Assembly: GCA_964551015.1 (NCBI GenBank)
Contig: CAZKBP010000032.1
Coordinates: forward strand, 8,443 to 72,442
Direction: 5' to 3'
DNA from: CAZKBP01 sp964551015
GTDB taxonomy: Bacteria; Bacteroidota; Bacteroidia; Cytophagales; Microscillaceae
DNA: 64,000 nt
A program made the translations under genes and the position numbers. Below, piece by piece: positions 52,815 through 63,051 of this stretch; the first letter of the stretch is position 1; every line of letters begins with the position of its first letter. The notes under the pieces are model-generated. The model was not told the DNA's origin. It did no database searches and was given only the letters and a program-made list of their open reading frames with translations.

Positions 52815-53210
52815 CTAAACTAGAGAACTCACCCAAAACCAAACTTTAGGCAAAAAAATAATCAAGCCTGTAATCGCCGCCGCTATAGCTGCCAGCAACA
52901 CGGCTCCCGACCCCAAATCCTTAACCAAGCCTGCCTGCTGGTGAAATTCTGGACAAACAAAATCAACTAATACCTCCAAGGCAGTATTAAAGGTTTCGGC
53001 TGTAAGTACGAAACCTATTGCTAGAATCAACCAGCACCATTCTTGCCAGCTAATTTGAAAAAAAAATCCAAATACAATTACCCAAAAACCCAAAAAAAGA
53101 TGTATCCAGGCGTTGTGCTGGGTTTTCACCATATAGATCACCCCTCGGAACGCATAAACAAAACTCCGAAGACGCGCAGGCACAGAAAAAGGCTTTCGGG
53201 ACATAAGCAT
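52815..53210 (-). CDS. Diacylglycerol/undecaprenol kinase (DgkA-like)
   Basis: 131 aa with three TM helices. Signature ETFNTALEVLVDFV, then AGLVKDLGSGAVLLAAIAAAITG, as in bacterial DgkA/undecaprenol kinases. It phosphorylates a membrane lipid alcohol with ATP for recycling of lipid intermediates. The start could be two residues later. It lies downstream of alanine dehydrogenase on the same strand after a 75-bp gap. Confidence 0.9.
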   Translation of the reverse strand: MLMSRKPFSVPARLRSFVYAFRGVIYMVKTQHNAWIHLFLGFWVIVFGFFFQISWQEWCWLILAIGFVLTAETFNTALEVLVDFVCPEFHQQAGLVKDLGSGAVLLAAIAAAITGLIIFLPKVWFWVSSLV

Positions 53211-53285
53211 TATCGTTAGAGAATGAAAGATTTACCTTTCCATTCTCTTCACTCTTTCATTTTTACTTTTTTATTCTTTCTCGAG

Positions 53286-54416
53286 CTATGCCACTTTTTC
53301 TGGGGCAAGATAAGATTCTACCTCAGCTAAAGGAAGCCCAAAAGCATCGGCTACTCCCGCCAGTACAACATTCCCCTTAATAATATTAAGTCCTTTCTTC
53401 AACTCAGGGTTACGGCCACAGGCTTCTTTCCAACCTTGATTAGCCAATTGGATCGCATAGGGAAGAGTAGCATTGGTAAGTGCCAAGGTGGAGGTGTAAG
53501 GAACGGCTCCGGGCATATTGGCTACGCAATAATGAATCACATCATCGATGATATAAATAGGATTTTCGTGCGTGGTGGGCTGGCAGGTTTCAATACATCC
53601 ACCCTGATCTACGGCTACATCGATCAAGACCGTACCCGGACGCATCAATTTGAGCATATCACGGGTGATAAGATGTGGAGCTTTGGCACCAGGAATGAGG
53701 ACAGCTCCAATGATCAAATCTGCGGTTTGGATTGCCTGTTGAATCGCATACTGGTTAGACATCATGGTTTCTACATTGGCGGGCATAATATCAGCCAGGT
53801 AGCGTAGACGAGCTAAATTAATATCCATAATGGTAACATTGGCTCCCAGACCAGCGGCCATTTTGGCGGCCTGAGTCCCTACGATTCCGCCTCCCAGAAC
53901 GATGACGTTAGCGGGCTTGACACCGGGTACACCTCCGAGCAGGACACCTCTTCCTTTCAAGGGCTTTTCTAAATATTTGGCTCCCTGCTGGACAGCCATT
54001 CTCCCCGCGACTTCCGACATGGGAATGAGTAGAGGTAGAGAGCGGTCAGCTTTCTCCACGGTTTCGTAAGCTAGACAAACGGCTTTGCTATCAATCATGG
54101 CTTTGGTGAGCACTTCGGAAGAGGCAAAGTGAAAATAAGTAAAGACCAATTGATTCTCACGGATTAGCTGATACTCTGGCTCGATGGGTTCTTTTACCTT
54201 GATAATCATCTCGGCTTTTTGGTAGATATCGGCAATATCAGATAAAATCTCTGCACCCGCGTGTTGATATTCTTCATTCTCAAAGCCACTGCCTTTTCCA
54301 GCTTCGGATTGCACGAAAATTTGATGCTGAAATTTCTTAAGTTCCGCCACACCCGCTGGGGTGAGCGCCACGCGATTTTCATTATTCTTGATCTCTTTGG
54401 GGACTCCAATAATCAT
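53286..54416 (-). CDS. ald: Alanine dehydrogenase
   Basis: 376 aa, the normal length. N-terminal MIIGVPKEIKNNENRVALTPAGV, NAD fold VIVLGGGIVGTQAAKMAAGLGA with Asp in IMDIN, and catalytic Lys/His region (FTYFHFASS). It oxidatively deaminates L-alanine to pyruvate and ammonia with NAD+. The C-terminal GVADAFGLPLAEVESYL is typical. It is independent of the neighbouring genes. Confidence 0.95.
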   Translation of the reverse strand: MIIGVPKEIKNNENRVALTPAGVAELKKFQHQIFVQSEAGKGSGFENEEYQHAGAEILSDIADIYQKAEMIIKVKEPIEPEYQLIRENQLVFTYFHFASSEVLTKAMIDSKAVCLAYETVEKADRSLPLLIPMSEVAGRMAVQQGAKYLEKPLKGRGVLLGGVPGVKPANVIVLGGGIVGTQAAKMAAGLGANVTIMDINLARLRYLADIMPANVETMMSNQYAIQQAIQTADLIIGAVLIPGAKAPHLITRDMLKLMRPGTVLIDVAVDQGGCIETCQPTTHENPIYIIDDVIHYCVANMPGAVPYTSTLALTNATLPYAIQLANQGWKEACGRNPELKKGLNIIKGNVVLAGVADAFGLPLAEVESYLAPEKVA

Positions 54417-54620
54417 GTTATCTAATTTTTTAGTCTAATGAATGAAAATATTCTCCGAAGATCAAATCAGGGAGAAATACAAGCAGGCTAGTTTTCGCAT
54501 TGGTAGGGACGATTAATGCCAAATAATATTTGGAAACGTTTTGTCTTGGCGGAGCTATCCCAGATAAAATGTCTAACTTGTATGTGCAAAGATACATTGA
54601 AGCTAAAGATAATCATAAAA

Positions 54621-54650
54621 AAGCCAAGCTTTCGTCGTGGAGCTTGGCTT
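54621..54650. terminator. Terminator of the DUF1573 gene
   Basis: AAGCCAAGCT (54621-54630) and AGCTTGGCTT (54641-54650) form a perfect 10-bp stem with a 10-nt loop. The minus strand continues TTTTTT. Confidence 0.88.
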
Positions 54651-54680
54651 AGATATGGCTGTGTAAATATTTTCTTTGGA

Positions 54681-55481
54681 TTAGCGATTACTCAGGGCAC
54701 GAGAAGACTTGAACATATGCTTGCTAAAATTCTCGAAAACCTCGGCCTTAAGGCGAATTTTCTGCACAGGATTTTGAGGATCATTGGTATAGATGGTAAA
54801 ATCTTCGTCTAGTTTGCGAATTTGATCCGCATTTAGCGTAAGCTCCAAGGTGACATATTGATTGTACTCTACTACCCCGTTAGAGAGGCCAAAAGTGATG
54901 CACTTGCATTCGTTATTAAGAGCAGTAATGACCAGATTTTTGTGCCCAGTATTATAGATTTTAAATCGCTTTTTGATTTTGCTACCGGTTTCTATCTTCC
55001 CAAAATCATACTGATCGGCCTCGATGCGAATGGAAGGTGGGGTTTGCGTTTTGGCGAGGGATTGCAGACTGGCGTTGTATTTTTTGCCAGCTTTCTCTTC
55101 AGCAGAAGTATTACTAGGCTTGACGAAGCCTTTGATGTAAAGCACCTTCAACCCTTGTTGGGCGTTGCTTCTGACGGTGATACTTTTGGTAAAGGCTCCA
55201 GGGCGTCCTTTGCTGTTATAAGAAGCTTTGATTTTACCGGTTTTGCCGGGGGCGATGATCTCTTTTGTCCAGAAGGGAGTAGTACAACCACAGGAGGCTT
55301 TTACCTCTTGTAGCTCGATGGGCTGATTGCCCTCATTCGTAAATTCAAACTCATAGGTGGCTACGGTTCCTTCCTCGATGTCCCCGAAGTCGTGGGTTTC
55401 TTCCTCGAACTTGATTACTCCTTGAGCAGGAAGCAGAGATATGCTACAAAAAAAGACCAGAACCAAAGTTATATTTTTCAT
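54681..55481 (-). CDS. Exported protein with two DUF1573 domains
   Basis: 266 aa, signal peptide ending LLPAQ. Two Ig-like DUF1573 repeats: HDFGDIEEGTVATYEFEFTNEGNQP with the Cys-containing VKASCGCTTP, and YDFGKIETGSKIKKRFKIYNTGHKNL with ECKCITF. These paired Cys-x-Cys strands are typical. The family is common in the Bacteroidota periplasm; role undefined, perhaps redox or cell-wall related. Ended by a strong terminator. Confidence 0.9.
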   Translation of the reverse strand: MKNITLVLVFFCSISLLPAQGVIKFEEETHDFGDIEEGTVATYEFEFTNEGNQPIELQEVKASCGCTTPFWTKEIIAPGKTGKIKASYNSKGRPGAFTKSITVRSNAQQGLKVLYIKGFVKPSNTSAEEKAGKKYNASLQSLAKTQTPPSIRIEADQYDFGKIETGSKIKKRFKIYNTGHKNLVITALNNECKCITFGLSNGVVEYNQYVTLELTLNADQIRKLDEDFTIYTNDPQNPVQKIRLKAEVFENFSKHMFKSSRALSNR

Positions 55482-55676
55482 ATCAATAGAATTGATTAAA
55501 GGTGTAATTCGGATTTACTTGAGGAGTATACTCAAATTTAACGGTTTAAGTTCACATTCACAACGTCAAAAAGGGTATTAATTAATTTGGTATCAACACT
55601 CCGTCAGCACCAAAAGCCCGCCAAAAAGATACAAAACAAGCCTTTGCAGCCTTTCGTCTAGGATTTCAAGTTTGGC

Positions 55677-55901
55677 TCAAAGATACAAATTAATCAGCAT
55701 TAGCAAGCTTTCCTTCAAATCTTCGAAAACCTGAGCAGTACCTTGCCTGCCATCCTTGAAGAGCTGGACTACTTGCGTCGAAGGCTTCCCTGTTGCTTGA
55801 ATGGTCATCTCCACATCATCTTCATCAATTTCTGCCGTGATGCTGGTCACGGGCTTGGGTTCGTGCGTAGTTTCGGTGATGGCACTTGTTTCAACTGCCA
55901 T
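55677..55901 (-). CDS. Small unknown protein
   Basis: 74 aa, acidic. It reads ITAEIDEDDVEMTIQATGK then VVQLFKDGRQGTAQVFEDLKESLLMLI. The second half is amphipathic helical. No family recognised; isolated between the DUF1573 gene and the AsmA gene. Coding is plausible but unproven. Confidence 0.45.
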   Translation of the reverse strand: MAVETSAITETTHEPKPVTSITAEIDEDDVEMTIQATGKPSTQVVQLFKDGRQGTAQVFEDLKESLLMLINLYL

Positions 55902-56113
55902 AGATTTTTCCTTGCGATAGACGACACTTTAGAAGCGAGTATTTTGGATCAACACCCAATCTACCTTATTCCTTTATCTTTTCTTGAAAAGTTTCGTTGA
56001 CCAAACTAGCAGCTCACACGAGTAAGGGAGAGATATCTGGTAAAATGTATTTTTGGGGATGCTTTGGCTGTATTTTTGACTTTCACTAAATTATCGTTGA
56101 AATTATAGACTTC

Positions 56114-59100
56114 ATGAAAAATTGGAAAAATGCAAGAATTGGCTTCAAATGGCTACTTTGGCTAAGCTTAGCACTGTTAGTTTTGGCTAGCATCGTGCCG
56201 ATCCTCCTGATCTGGAAACAAGAACAAGTCGTTCAGCAGGTCTTGACTTATGCCAACCAACACTACAAGGGCAAAATCACCCTGAAAGGCAGCCATATCG
56301 CGCTTTTTGCCAATTTCCCTTATATATCGATTGATTTAGAAGAATTCAAAATTTACGAGTCTAAAAATGAGTCTGAGCCTCCCATCGTGGATGTACACGA
56401 TGCCTATTTGGGCTTTGATGCTTGGACAATCATTCGCGGTGAGTATGACTTTAAAGCCGTTTACCTGAGTGATGGTTACGTCAAAGTGGTACAGCATCGG
56501 GACGGGAGTATTAATATCGCCAATGCCTTGCTGCCCTTGGATACCAGCCAAACGAAAGATGCAAGCGAGGACGAAAAAATCCGACTGAACCTTAGCTCTA
56601 TCAAACTCGATGAGGTGGATATACACGAGATCAATGAAGCCAGCCAGACCGATATGGATACTTATATAAATTATGCCAAGGCTACTTTCAAGGTCAATGG
56701 CGTACATACCATGATTGATTTGAATGCCCGCTTTGAGACAAATTTTATACAAAATGGAGATACTACCATTATAAAAAATAAGCATTTTGAGGTATATACC
56801 AAAATTGACTTTGATAGCGACCAACTCGCCCTAGAGATTGCCCCTTCGGTACTCAGGTTAGAATCAGGTGAATTTCAAATGCAAGGACTGGTTGATATCG
56901 GTCAGTCGTATCTAGACTTGGAAATCAATGGAGCCAAGCCCAATTTTGATTTGATTATTGCTTTCGCACCCGAGGAGGTGATTCCCACGCTAGAAAGCTA
57001 CGATAACAGAGGACAGGTTTTTTTCGACGCAACCGTCAAAGGAAAACTCGCGATCGGAACCCTACCCAGAATAGATGCTCAATTTGGCTGCGAGCGAGGC
57101 TCCATCAAGAATAATAGCACCCAAAAAGAACTAGAAGACATGGAGTTCAAGGGCTACTTTCGCAATACCTCGGGCGATGGCAGCTTGGCTTCTATGGAAT
57201 TTGGCCTGCAAGATTTTAAGGCTAAGCCCGAAACGGGGCAGTTTTATGGTGATTTGAAGGTTCGTAACTTTGTCTCTCCTGAGATTGACCTAAAATTGAA
57301 GTCGCAATTTGACCTTGATTTTTTGGTAGATTTTCTGGGGCTAGGGGGTATGAGTGATATGTCAGGGTCGGTTAATTTGACGATGAATTTTCACGATATT
57401 ATTGACTTAAACCGCCCTGAAAAAAGTATAGAGCAACTCGATGAATCTTACTTTACTGAGCTCGAGATCCGTGATTTAAACTTCAAATCATCCGCGCTTT
57501 ACCTACCCGTGCAAGATGTCAATCTGATTGGGCATATCGAGGGGCACGAGGCTAAAATTGATACCTTAAGCGGGCGCGTGGGCAATTCCAAAATCTTTGC
57601 CTCCGCTCGTATTAGCGACTTGCCCGCCATTATCCACCATACCAAAGACAGTGTTTGGGTAGACCTCGATCTCAAATCAGATTGGTTGGATATTGCCGAA
57701 CTGACCTACAATGAGACGACTAAAAAATCAGCACTTAACGAGCAAATTCAAGACCTGAGGCTGGATGTGGGCTTCACTAGCTCGGCCTTTGCCTTCACGG
57801 AATCGCCCAATTTGCCGATTGGCGAGTTTTTTGTCCGTGAGTTGCACGCCACCCTGAAACATTATCCCCACGAGCTACACGATTTCAGGGCAGACGTATT
57901 TATCGAGGAGGATGATATTCGCTTGATTGATTTTTCGGGGGAACTGGATAGCAGTGATTTTCATTTTTCGGGTCGCTTGGTGCATTATGATATTTGGATG
58001 AATGAAGTCCTAGACGGGGATACCGAACTGGAGTTTGATCTTAGTTCTGAACGCTTGCAATTGGAAGATCTTTTCGTCTATCAGGGCGAGAATTATGTAC
58101 CCGAAGATTATCGCCACGAGGAGTTTGACAATCTAAAACTGCACGGGCGTTGTCTTTTACATTTCAAAGACCACGCGTTTCATTCTATGGATATGTATTT
58201 GGATCGTTTGGACTGTAAAATGAAAATACATGAGGCTCGTTTTGAAGGCTTCCAAGGACACTTCCATTACGAAGACCAGCATCTGACTACCCGGGACTTT
58301 GAAGGATACATTGGTCGCAGTGACTTTCATATCGATCTGTACTGGTACCTGGGCAAAGACCCTCGCTTGAAGAAGAAAGACCATTTCGTGACCCTGCGCT
58401 CCAAACGTTTGGACATCAATCAGCTTCTGGAGTGGAACCCCGCTCCTAGCTCGGCTAGCAAGGTGCAAGCGGTGGATCACGACGCCGGGTTTAGCATTTT
58501 TGATCTTCCTTTTTGGGATATGCACATGCGTGCCCAAGTGGATTTGCTGACCTACCATCAATACAAAATTCAGAATCTAGAAGCCGTGGTGCGGATGAAT
58601 GCCGATCGTTATTTGCACATCGACACTTGCTATATGAATGTAGCTGGGGGCGACTTTGACATCAACGGTTACTTTGATGCCAGAGACAGTACAGATATTT
58701 ACTTCTTACCTGATATTTATGTCGAGAATCTGGATATAGATCGCTTCTTGGTCAAGTTCGATAATTTCGGGCAGGATTACGTGGTTTCTGACAATCTCCA
58801 CGGAACCATCAACGGGGATATCACGGGTAAATTACACATTCACAAAGACCTAACTCCTATGTTGGATAAGTCTGATTTCACGATTGACGTGCAGGTGATC
58901 CAAGGAAGTCTGGAGAATTATAAACCTATGGAATATTTAGAGGATTTTTTCAAAAACAAAAACCTCAGGAAAGTTCGATTCGATACGCTCGAGAATACCC
59001 TCGAACTTAAAAATAACGTCTTAAATATTCCTGTTATGACCATCAACTCCTCAATCGGCTTTATTGAACTCTGGGGAACCCAAAACTTGGGGGGTAATAT

Positions 59101-59404
59101 GGAGCTAGATTTGTTCGTGAAAGTTCCTCTAAAACTTGTTACCCGAGCCGTGTTCCAGAAACTGTTCAAACGGAAACAAGAAGAGATTGACCCCAATCGG
59201 GAAGACGCGATCGAGTACCAAGACGAGGATAAAAAAATTGCCTACGTCAATGTCAACCTGCTAGCAGATGCCAATAGCTACCAAGTCAAATTGCGAAGAG
59301 ATAAAGACCTCCGACGCGAACAACGCAAAAAGCGACTCGCGGAGCGATTGGCTCGACGCAAAGCCAGAAAAGAAGCTAAGTACCAAGCCCGGCAAGGAAG
59401 CTAG
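56114..59404 (+). CDS. Large AsmA-family envelope protein
   Basis: 1096 aa with an N-terminal TM helix (WLLWLSLALLVLASIVPILLIW, about residues 14-35) and a periplasmic body of repeated beta strands, ending in a Lys/Arg-rich tail (RREQRKKRLAERLARRKARKEAKYQ). The AsmA start motif ITLKGSHIALFANFPYISIDLEEF is clear. AsmA/TamB-type proteins form beta-groove bridges that carry phospholipids towards the outer membrane. The very basic C-terminal tail is unusual and may bind nucleic acid or phospholipid headgroups. Alone, with no BamA/TamA partner nearby. Confidence 0.88.
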   Translation: MKNWKNARIGFKWLLWLSLALLVLASIVPILLIWKQEQVVQQVLTYANQHYKGKITLKGSHIALFANFPYISIDLEEFKIYESKNESEPPIVDVHDAYLGFDAWTIIRGEYDFKAVYLSDGYVKVVQHRDGSINIANALLPLDTSQTKDASEDEKIRLNLSSIKLDEVDIHEINEASQTDMDTYINYAKATFKVNGVHTMIDLNARFETNFIQNGDTTIIKNKHFEVYTKIDFDSDQLALEIAPSVLRLESGEFQMQGLVDIGQSYLDLEINGAKPNFDLIIAFAPEEVIPTLESYDNRGQVFFDATVKGKLAIGTLPRIDAQFGCERGSIKNNSTQKELEDMEFKGYFRNTSGDGSLASMEFGLQDFKAKPETGQFYGDLKVRNFVSPEIDLKLKSQFDLDFLVDFLGLGGMSDMSGSVNLTMNFHDIIDLNRPEKSIEQLDESYFTELEIRDLNFKSSALYLPVQDVNLIGHIEGHEAKIDTLSGRVGNSKIFASARISDLPAIIHHTKDSVWVDLDLKSDWLDIAELTYNETTKKSALNEQIQDLRLDVGFTSSAFAFTESPNLPIGEFFVRELHATLKHYPHELHDFRADVFIEEDDIRLIDFSGELDSSDFHFSGRLVHYDIWMNEVLDGDTELEFDLSSERLQLEDLFVYQGENYVPEDYRHEEFDNLKLHGRCLLHFKDHAFHSMDMYLDRLDCKMKIHEARFEGFQGHFHYEDQHLTTRDFEGYIGRSDFHIDLYWYLGKDPRLKKKDHFVTLRSKRLDINQLLEWNPAPSSASKVQAVDHDAGFSIFDLPFWDMHMRAQVDLLTYHQYKIQNLEAVVRMNADRYLHIDTCYMNVAGGDFDINGYFDARDSTDIYFLPDIYVENLDIDRFLVKFDNFGQDYVVSDNLHGTINGDITGKLHIHKDLTPMLDKSDFTIDVQVIQGSLENYKPMEYLEDFFKNKNLRKVRFDTLENTLELKNNVLNIPVMTINSSIGFIELWGTQNLGGNMELDLFVKVPLKLVTRAVFQKLFKRKQEEIDPNREDAIEYQDEDKKIAYVNVNLLADANSYQVKLRRDKDLRREQRKKRLAERLARRKARKEAKYQARQGS

Positions 59405-59714
59405 AGGCTCAGCGGTGCGGTGACATTTGATGCTACTTGCCAGATTCAGACTCGTTGGCTTATGATAAAAGAGAGCTTCGTGCCTGCCTCTATTGTCCAA
59501 AATGAGGGAAGATAACACGGGGTGGGATACCTTGTTTTTTATAAAATTTTATTTTTTGTTCGAAAATGAATTTTAAACAAAACTTCACCTGCCAAAAGTT
59601 CCGGAGGTAGTCAAAAGCCTTCAAAACGCCCATAAGTCGGACACTATTTGACCACAATCTATCTTATAAAATACTTATATTGGGTTTCATAAGTAAAGTT
59701 ATTACGTTGTTATT
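59405..59714. promoter_or_regulatory. Promoter region of the hybrid sensor gene with shared motif
   Basis: CCGGAGGTAGTCAAAAG at 59601-59617 (complement CTTTTGACTACCTCCGG) matches TTTTTGACTACCTCTGG at 62979-62995 except for two bases. This suggests a common regulator site, probably for the AraC-type output of the hybrid protein itself. Confidence 0.55.
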
Positions 59715-62700
59715 ATGTATCCTACTTCAAAATCACTATTGCTATTGCTATTTGGACTTGTATCCTATACTTGGGCAAATGCCCAAAACCAAGTACTTGT
59801 CGACTCTCTCCTACAGGTACTGGAGACTAACATCAGCGACAAGGAAAAAGTAGATGTTTATGTGAAAATTGCCACAGAATATCGTAACTCAGATTCTACG
59901 AAAACCTATCAATACGTGAATCAGGCAATTCAATTAGCGGATGAAATCAACTATGCCGAAGGAAAAATAGATGCCCTCTATGCAATAGGACAGTTGAATC
60001 TATCCAAAGGGAATCATAAAGAAGCCGAGGCCATTTTTAATCAGATGACTCGAGAGGCTGACCAATACAAATACCCCAAAGGAAAAGCCGATGGATACAA
60101 TGGTTTGGGATTAATTTATTGGTATCAACAAAACAGTTATGAAAAGACTTTGGACGCCTATTTAAAGGCTCTCAAAATGTATGAAGAAATAGACGATAAA
60201 AAAGGAATGGCGGGCTGCCATAAAAATATAGGGATTATTTACCATCATCAACGCAATTATGAAAAGGCTTTGGATGCTTATTTGAAGTCTGTTAAAGTCT
60301 ATGAGTCATTCAAAATTAAAGGAGAAATGGGCGACAAAAAAGGGCTTACGGATAGTTACAATAACATGGGAGTTATTTACGCTTATCAAGGAAATTATGA
60401 AAAGGCTTTGGGTGCTTATTTTGAAGTTCTCAAACTCAGAGAAGAAATAGACGATAAAAAAGGAATGGGTGATAGCTTCAATAATATAGGAATTATTTAT
60501 GGTCATCAAGGAAATTATGAAAAGGCTTTGGAGGTTTATTTCAAGGCTCTCAAAATCAGACAAGAAATAGACGATGAAAAAGGAATGGCGGCCAGTTTCA
60601 ATAATATAGGGCGTATTTATGATAGAGAAGGTAACTATGAAAAGGCTCTAGATGCTTACCTTACATCCCTGAAAATCTGTGAAACATTCGGAAATCAAAG
60701 AGGCATGTCAATGAGTTACAATAATATAGGGGGTGTACATTATAAAAAAGACAATTATGAAAAGGCTTTAGAATATAATTTGAAAGCTTTGGAAATTGCC
60801 AAGGCTATTGGCCATAAAGACCTGATATCTTCGGCTTCCATTTACTCGGGCCAAGTGTATCAAAAACAAAAACAATGGAGGCCTGCCCAAGACTATCTGA
60901 AAGAAGGGCTTCAACTCGCCCAAGAAACAGGGCATAAAGAAGAGATCAAAGTTTCGGCTGAGCTACTCGCACAAGTAGAAAAAGAATTGGGCAACTACCA
61001 AGCCGCTTATACCTACCACGTCCTTTTTAAGGCAATGGCCGACAGCTTGCAAAATGAGGAACAGACTAGGGAAATCACCCGCCTAGAAATGAATTATGAA
61101 TTTGAGCAGGAAAAAGACTCCCTCGAATTTGCCAATGCCCGCCAAAGAATTTCCTTAGAGAAAGATATTGAGCGCGGGAGGGTCTTTAAGGTTTGGGCCT
61201 CCCTTGCCATCCTTTTATTGGCCTCCTTTATCACGGTACTGATTTTGTTCCTCAGGGCCCGAAACCGGGCAAACCGCCAACTCAAGGCTCTCGATGAAAC
61301 CAAATCTAGGTTTTTTGCCAATGTCTCTCACGAATTGCGGACTCCCCTCACTTTGTTAAGCGCTCCCCTCAAGCAAGTCTTAGCAGATACCAGCCAAATA
61401 TGGCACGCCAACAACCAACAATTGCTCGCCATTGCCCAAGAAAATACTCATCAGCTAAAAGCCTACGTCAATGACATTCTGGACTTGTCCCGCCTAGAAA
61501 ACAGTCAACTACAACTAGAAACTAGTCAAGTACAACTAGGTGATCTAATCAAAAGAATTTTTGCCAACTATGACACACTCGCCCAACATCAACTCATTGA
61601 ATATAACCTAGAAATGGACTCCTCCCTTGAAGTTATCTGGGTCTCGCTGGATGCGAAGAAATTTGAGAAAGTGCTCAACAATCTGATCTCCAATGCCATT
61701 AAGTTTACCCCTTCTAAAGGCTGGGTGGAGGTGGCAGCCTCCAAGGAAAATGCTCAGCTCGTCATGAAGGTCAGCGATACCGGTTCGGGTATTGACCCCA
61801 AAGATCTTCCTCATATTTTTGACCGCTTTTCTCAAAGTCGGCAACCCAATCAGTTGATGCAAGGCGGCAGTGGCATCGGGCTGGCCATCGTCAAAGAATA
61901 TACCCAACTCTTGCAGGGCAAAGTATCTGTAAGCAGTGAACTAAATAAGGGCAGTACGTTTACCCTCAAGCTACCGATTCGTGAAGTAGCGGCTCCACCA
62001 ATCATAGCAGAAGTAGAAGATGCGAACTTATCACTAGAAGACCAAGCACTCATCCTTCAAAACGGCTCAGGCGCACTTGTTGAAAATAAAGAATTTACCG
62101 TCCTGATTGTAGAAGACCATCCGCAAATGCAGCAGTACATTCGCAACTTGCTGCAAACAGATTATCGTACCCTAGTAGCCTATAATGGACTAAATGCTTT
62201 GGAAATTATAGAAAATGAACCAGTAGACCTCATCGTATCCGACGTGATGATGCCCCAAATGGATGGTTTTGCCTTGGTGGAAAAGCTCAAAAATTCCGAA
62301 GCCTATCATCATATTCCGATCATATTGCTCACTGCTCTGGGAGATGAAGCGCATCGGATCAAGGGACTGATGCTGGGGGTAAACGAATACTTAGCCAAGC
62401 CTTTTTCACCCCAGGAACTAACCATTCGGGCACAAAATCTACTCACCAGAAGTTGGAAAATTCAGCAAGAAGTGAATCAGGCCGAGGAAAACACCGCCTC
62501 GCCCAATGAAAACCAAGCATCAAGCGTTCAACTGAAACAAGTAGATCTGGAGTGGCTAGAAGGGGTCAAACAAACCATTAAAGAAGAACTCCAGAATGAA
62601 GCCTTTCTCATCACCGATTTAGCCGAACAATTCTTTTTAAGTGAAAGGCAATTCCGCAGAAAAATCAAACTGCTTACTGGCCTTTCTCCCAAACAGCTCC

Positions 62701-62861
62701 AACACGAAGTAGCGCTCCAAATTGCCCGAGACTTGCTGGAAAGAGGCCAATATCAAACCATCAAAGAAGTAGCCTACCACGTAGGGATGCAAAACGCGGC
62801 TCGTTTCTCCAAGCTCTACGAAGCGCGTTTTGGGAAAAGACCCACGGAATATTTTGGCTAA
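59715..62861 (+). CDS. One-piece TPR / histidine kinase / receiver / AraC regulator
   Basis: 1048 aa. Signal peptide (1-23), about nine TPR repeats (residues 60-440; NYEKAL repeated at 141-352), TM helix 493-514, DHp with phospho-His539 (FFANVSHELRTPL), HATPase (LNNLISNAIKF, SDTGSGIDP, GGSGIGLAI), receiver 795-905 with Asp843 (SDVMMPQMDG) and Lys895, and an AraC HTH at 950-1048 (HVGMQNAARFSKLYEARFGKRPTEYF). It senses a signal through periplasmic TPRs and directly controls transcription. TPR repeats 5-9 are nearly identical in DNA. The likely target is the gene at 63052 and its own promoter. Confidence 0.95.
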   Translation: MYPTSKSLLLLLFGLVSYTWANAQNQVLVDSLLQVLETNISDKEKVDVYVKIATEYRNSDSTKTYQYVNQAIQLADEINYAEGKIDALYAIGQLNLSKGNHKEAEAIFNQMTREADQYKYPKGKADGYNGLGLIYWYQQNSYEKTLDAYLKALKMYEEIDDKKGMAGCHKNIGIIYHHQRNYEKALDAYLKSVKVYESFKIKGEMGDKKGLTDSYNNMGVIYAYQGNYEKALGAYFEVLKLREEIDDKKGMGDSFNNIGIIYGHQGNYEKALEVYFKALKIRQEIDDEKGMAASFNNIGRIYDREGNYEKALDAYLTSLKICETFGNQRGMSMSYNNIGGVHYKKDNYEKALEYNLKALEIAKAIGHKDLISSASIYSGQVYQKQKQWRPAQDYLKEGLQLAQETGHKEEIKVSAELLAQVEKELGNYQAAYTYHVLFKAMADSLQNEEQTREITRLEMNYEFEQEKDSLEFANARQRISLEKDIERGRVFKVWASLAILLLASFITVLILFLRARNRANRQLKALDETKSRFFANVSHELRTPLTLLSAPLKQVLADTSQIWHANNQQLLAIAQENTHQLKAYVNDILDLSRLENSQLQLETSQVQLGDLIKRIFANYDTLAQHQLIEYNLEMDSSLEVIWVSLDAKKFEKVLNNLISNAIKFTPSKGWVEVAASKENAQLVMKVSDTGSGIDPKDLPHIFDRFSQSRQPNQLMQGGSGIGLAIVKEYTQLLQGKVSVSSELNKGSTFTLKLPIREVAAPPIIAEVEDANLSLEDQALILQNGSGALVENKEFTVLIVEDHPQMQQYIRNLLQTDYRTLVAYNGLNALEIIENEPVDLIVSDVMMPQMDGFALVEKLKNSEAYHHIPIILLTALGDEAHRIKGLMLGVNEYLAKPFSPQELTIRAQNLLTRSWKIQQEVNQAEENTASPNENQASSVQLKQVDLEWLEGVKQTIKEELQNEAFLITDLAEQFFLSERQFRRKIKLLTGLSPKQLQHEVALQIARDLLERGQYQTIKEVAYHVGMQNAARFSKLYEARFGKRPTEYFG

Positions 62862-62978
62862 AAAAACCAGGCTTGCTCGCTAAGCGCAACATTTCCCACT
62901 GACTGACTTTATCATCCAGTGAGCCGTTTTTGACTATTGCTCATCTCACAAAGTCCGTTTTATACACATTTTTGGCCG

Positions 62979-62999
62979 TTTTTGACTACCTCTGGTAGT
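62979..62999 (+). promoter_or_regulatory. Putative operator upstream of the SnoaL-like gene
   Basis: TTTTTGACTACCTCTGG, with an internal inverted repeat ACTACC-TCT-GGTAGT at 62985-62999. The same motif is found (reverse strand) before the hybrid sensor gene. A second CCGTTTTTGACTA copy is at about 62923. Confidence 0.6.
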
Positions 63000-63051
63000 T
63001 CAGAAAAATGAATCTTTGTGTAAATCATATTTGAAACAAAAAGTGGAAATT

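Noticed and set aside
53219..53247. Hairpin GAGAATG/CATTCTC between ald and the lipid kinase
   Set aside because: No T-run follows on the minus strand, so it was not called a terminator.
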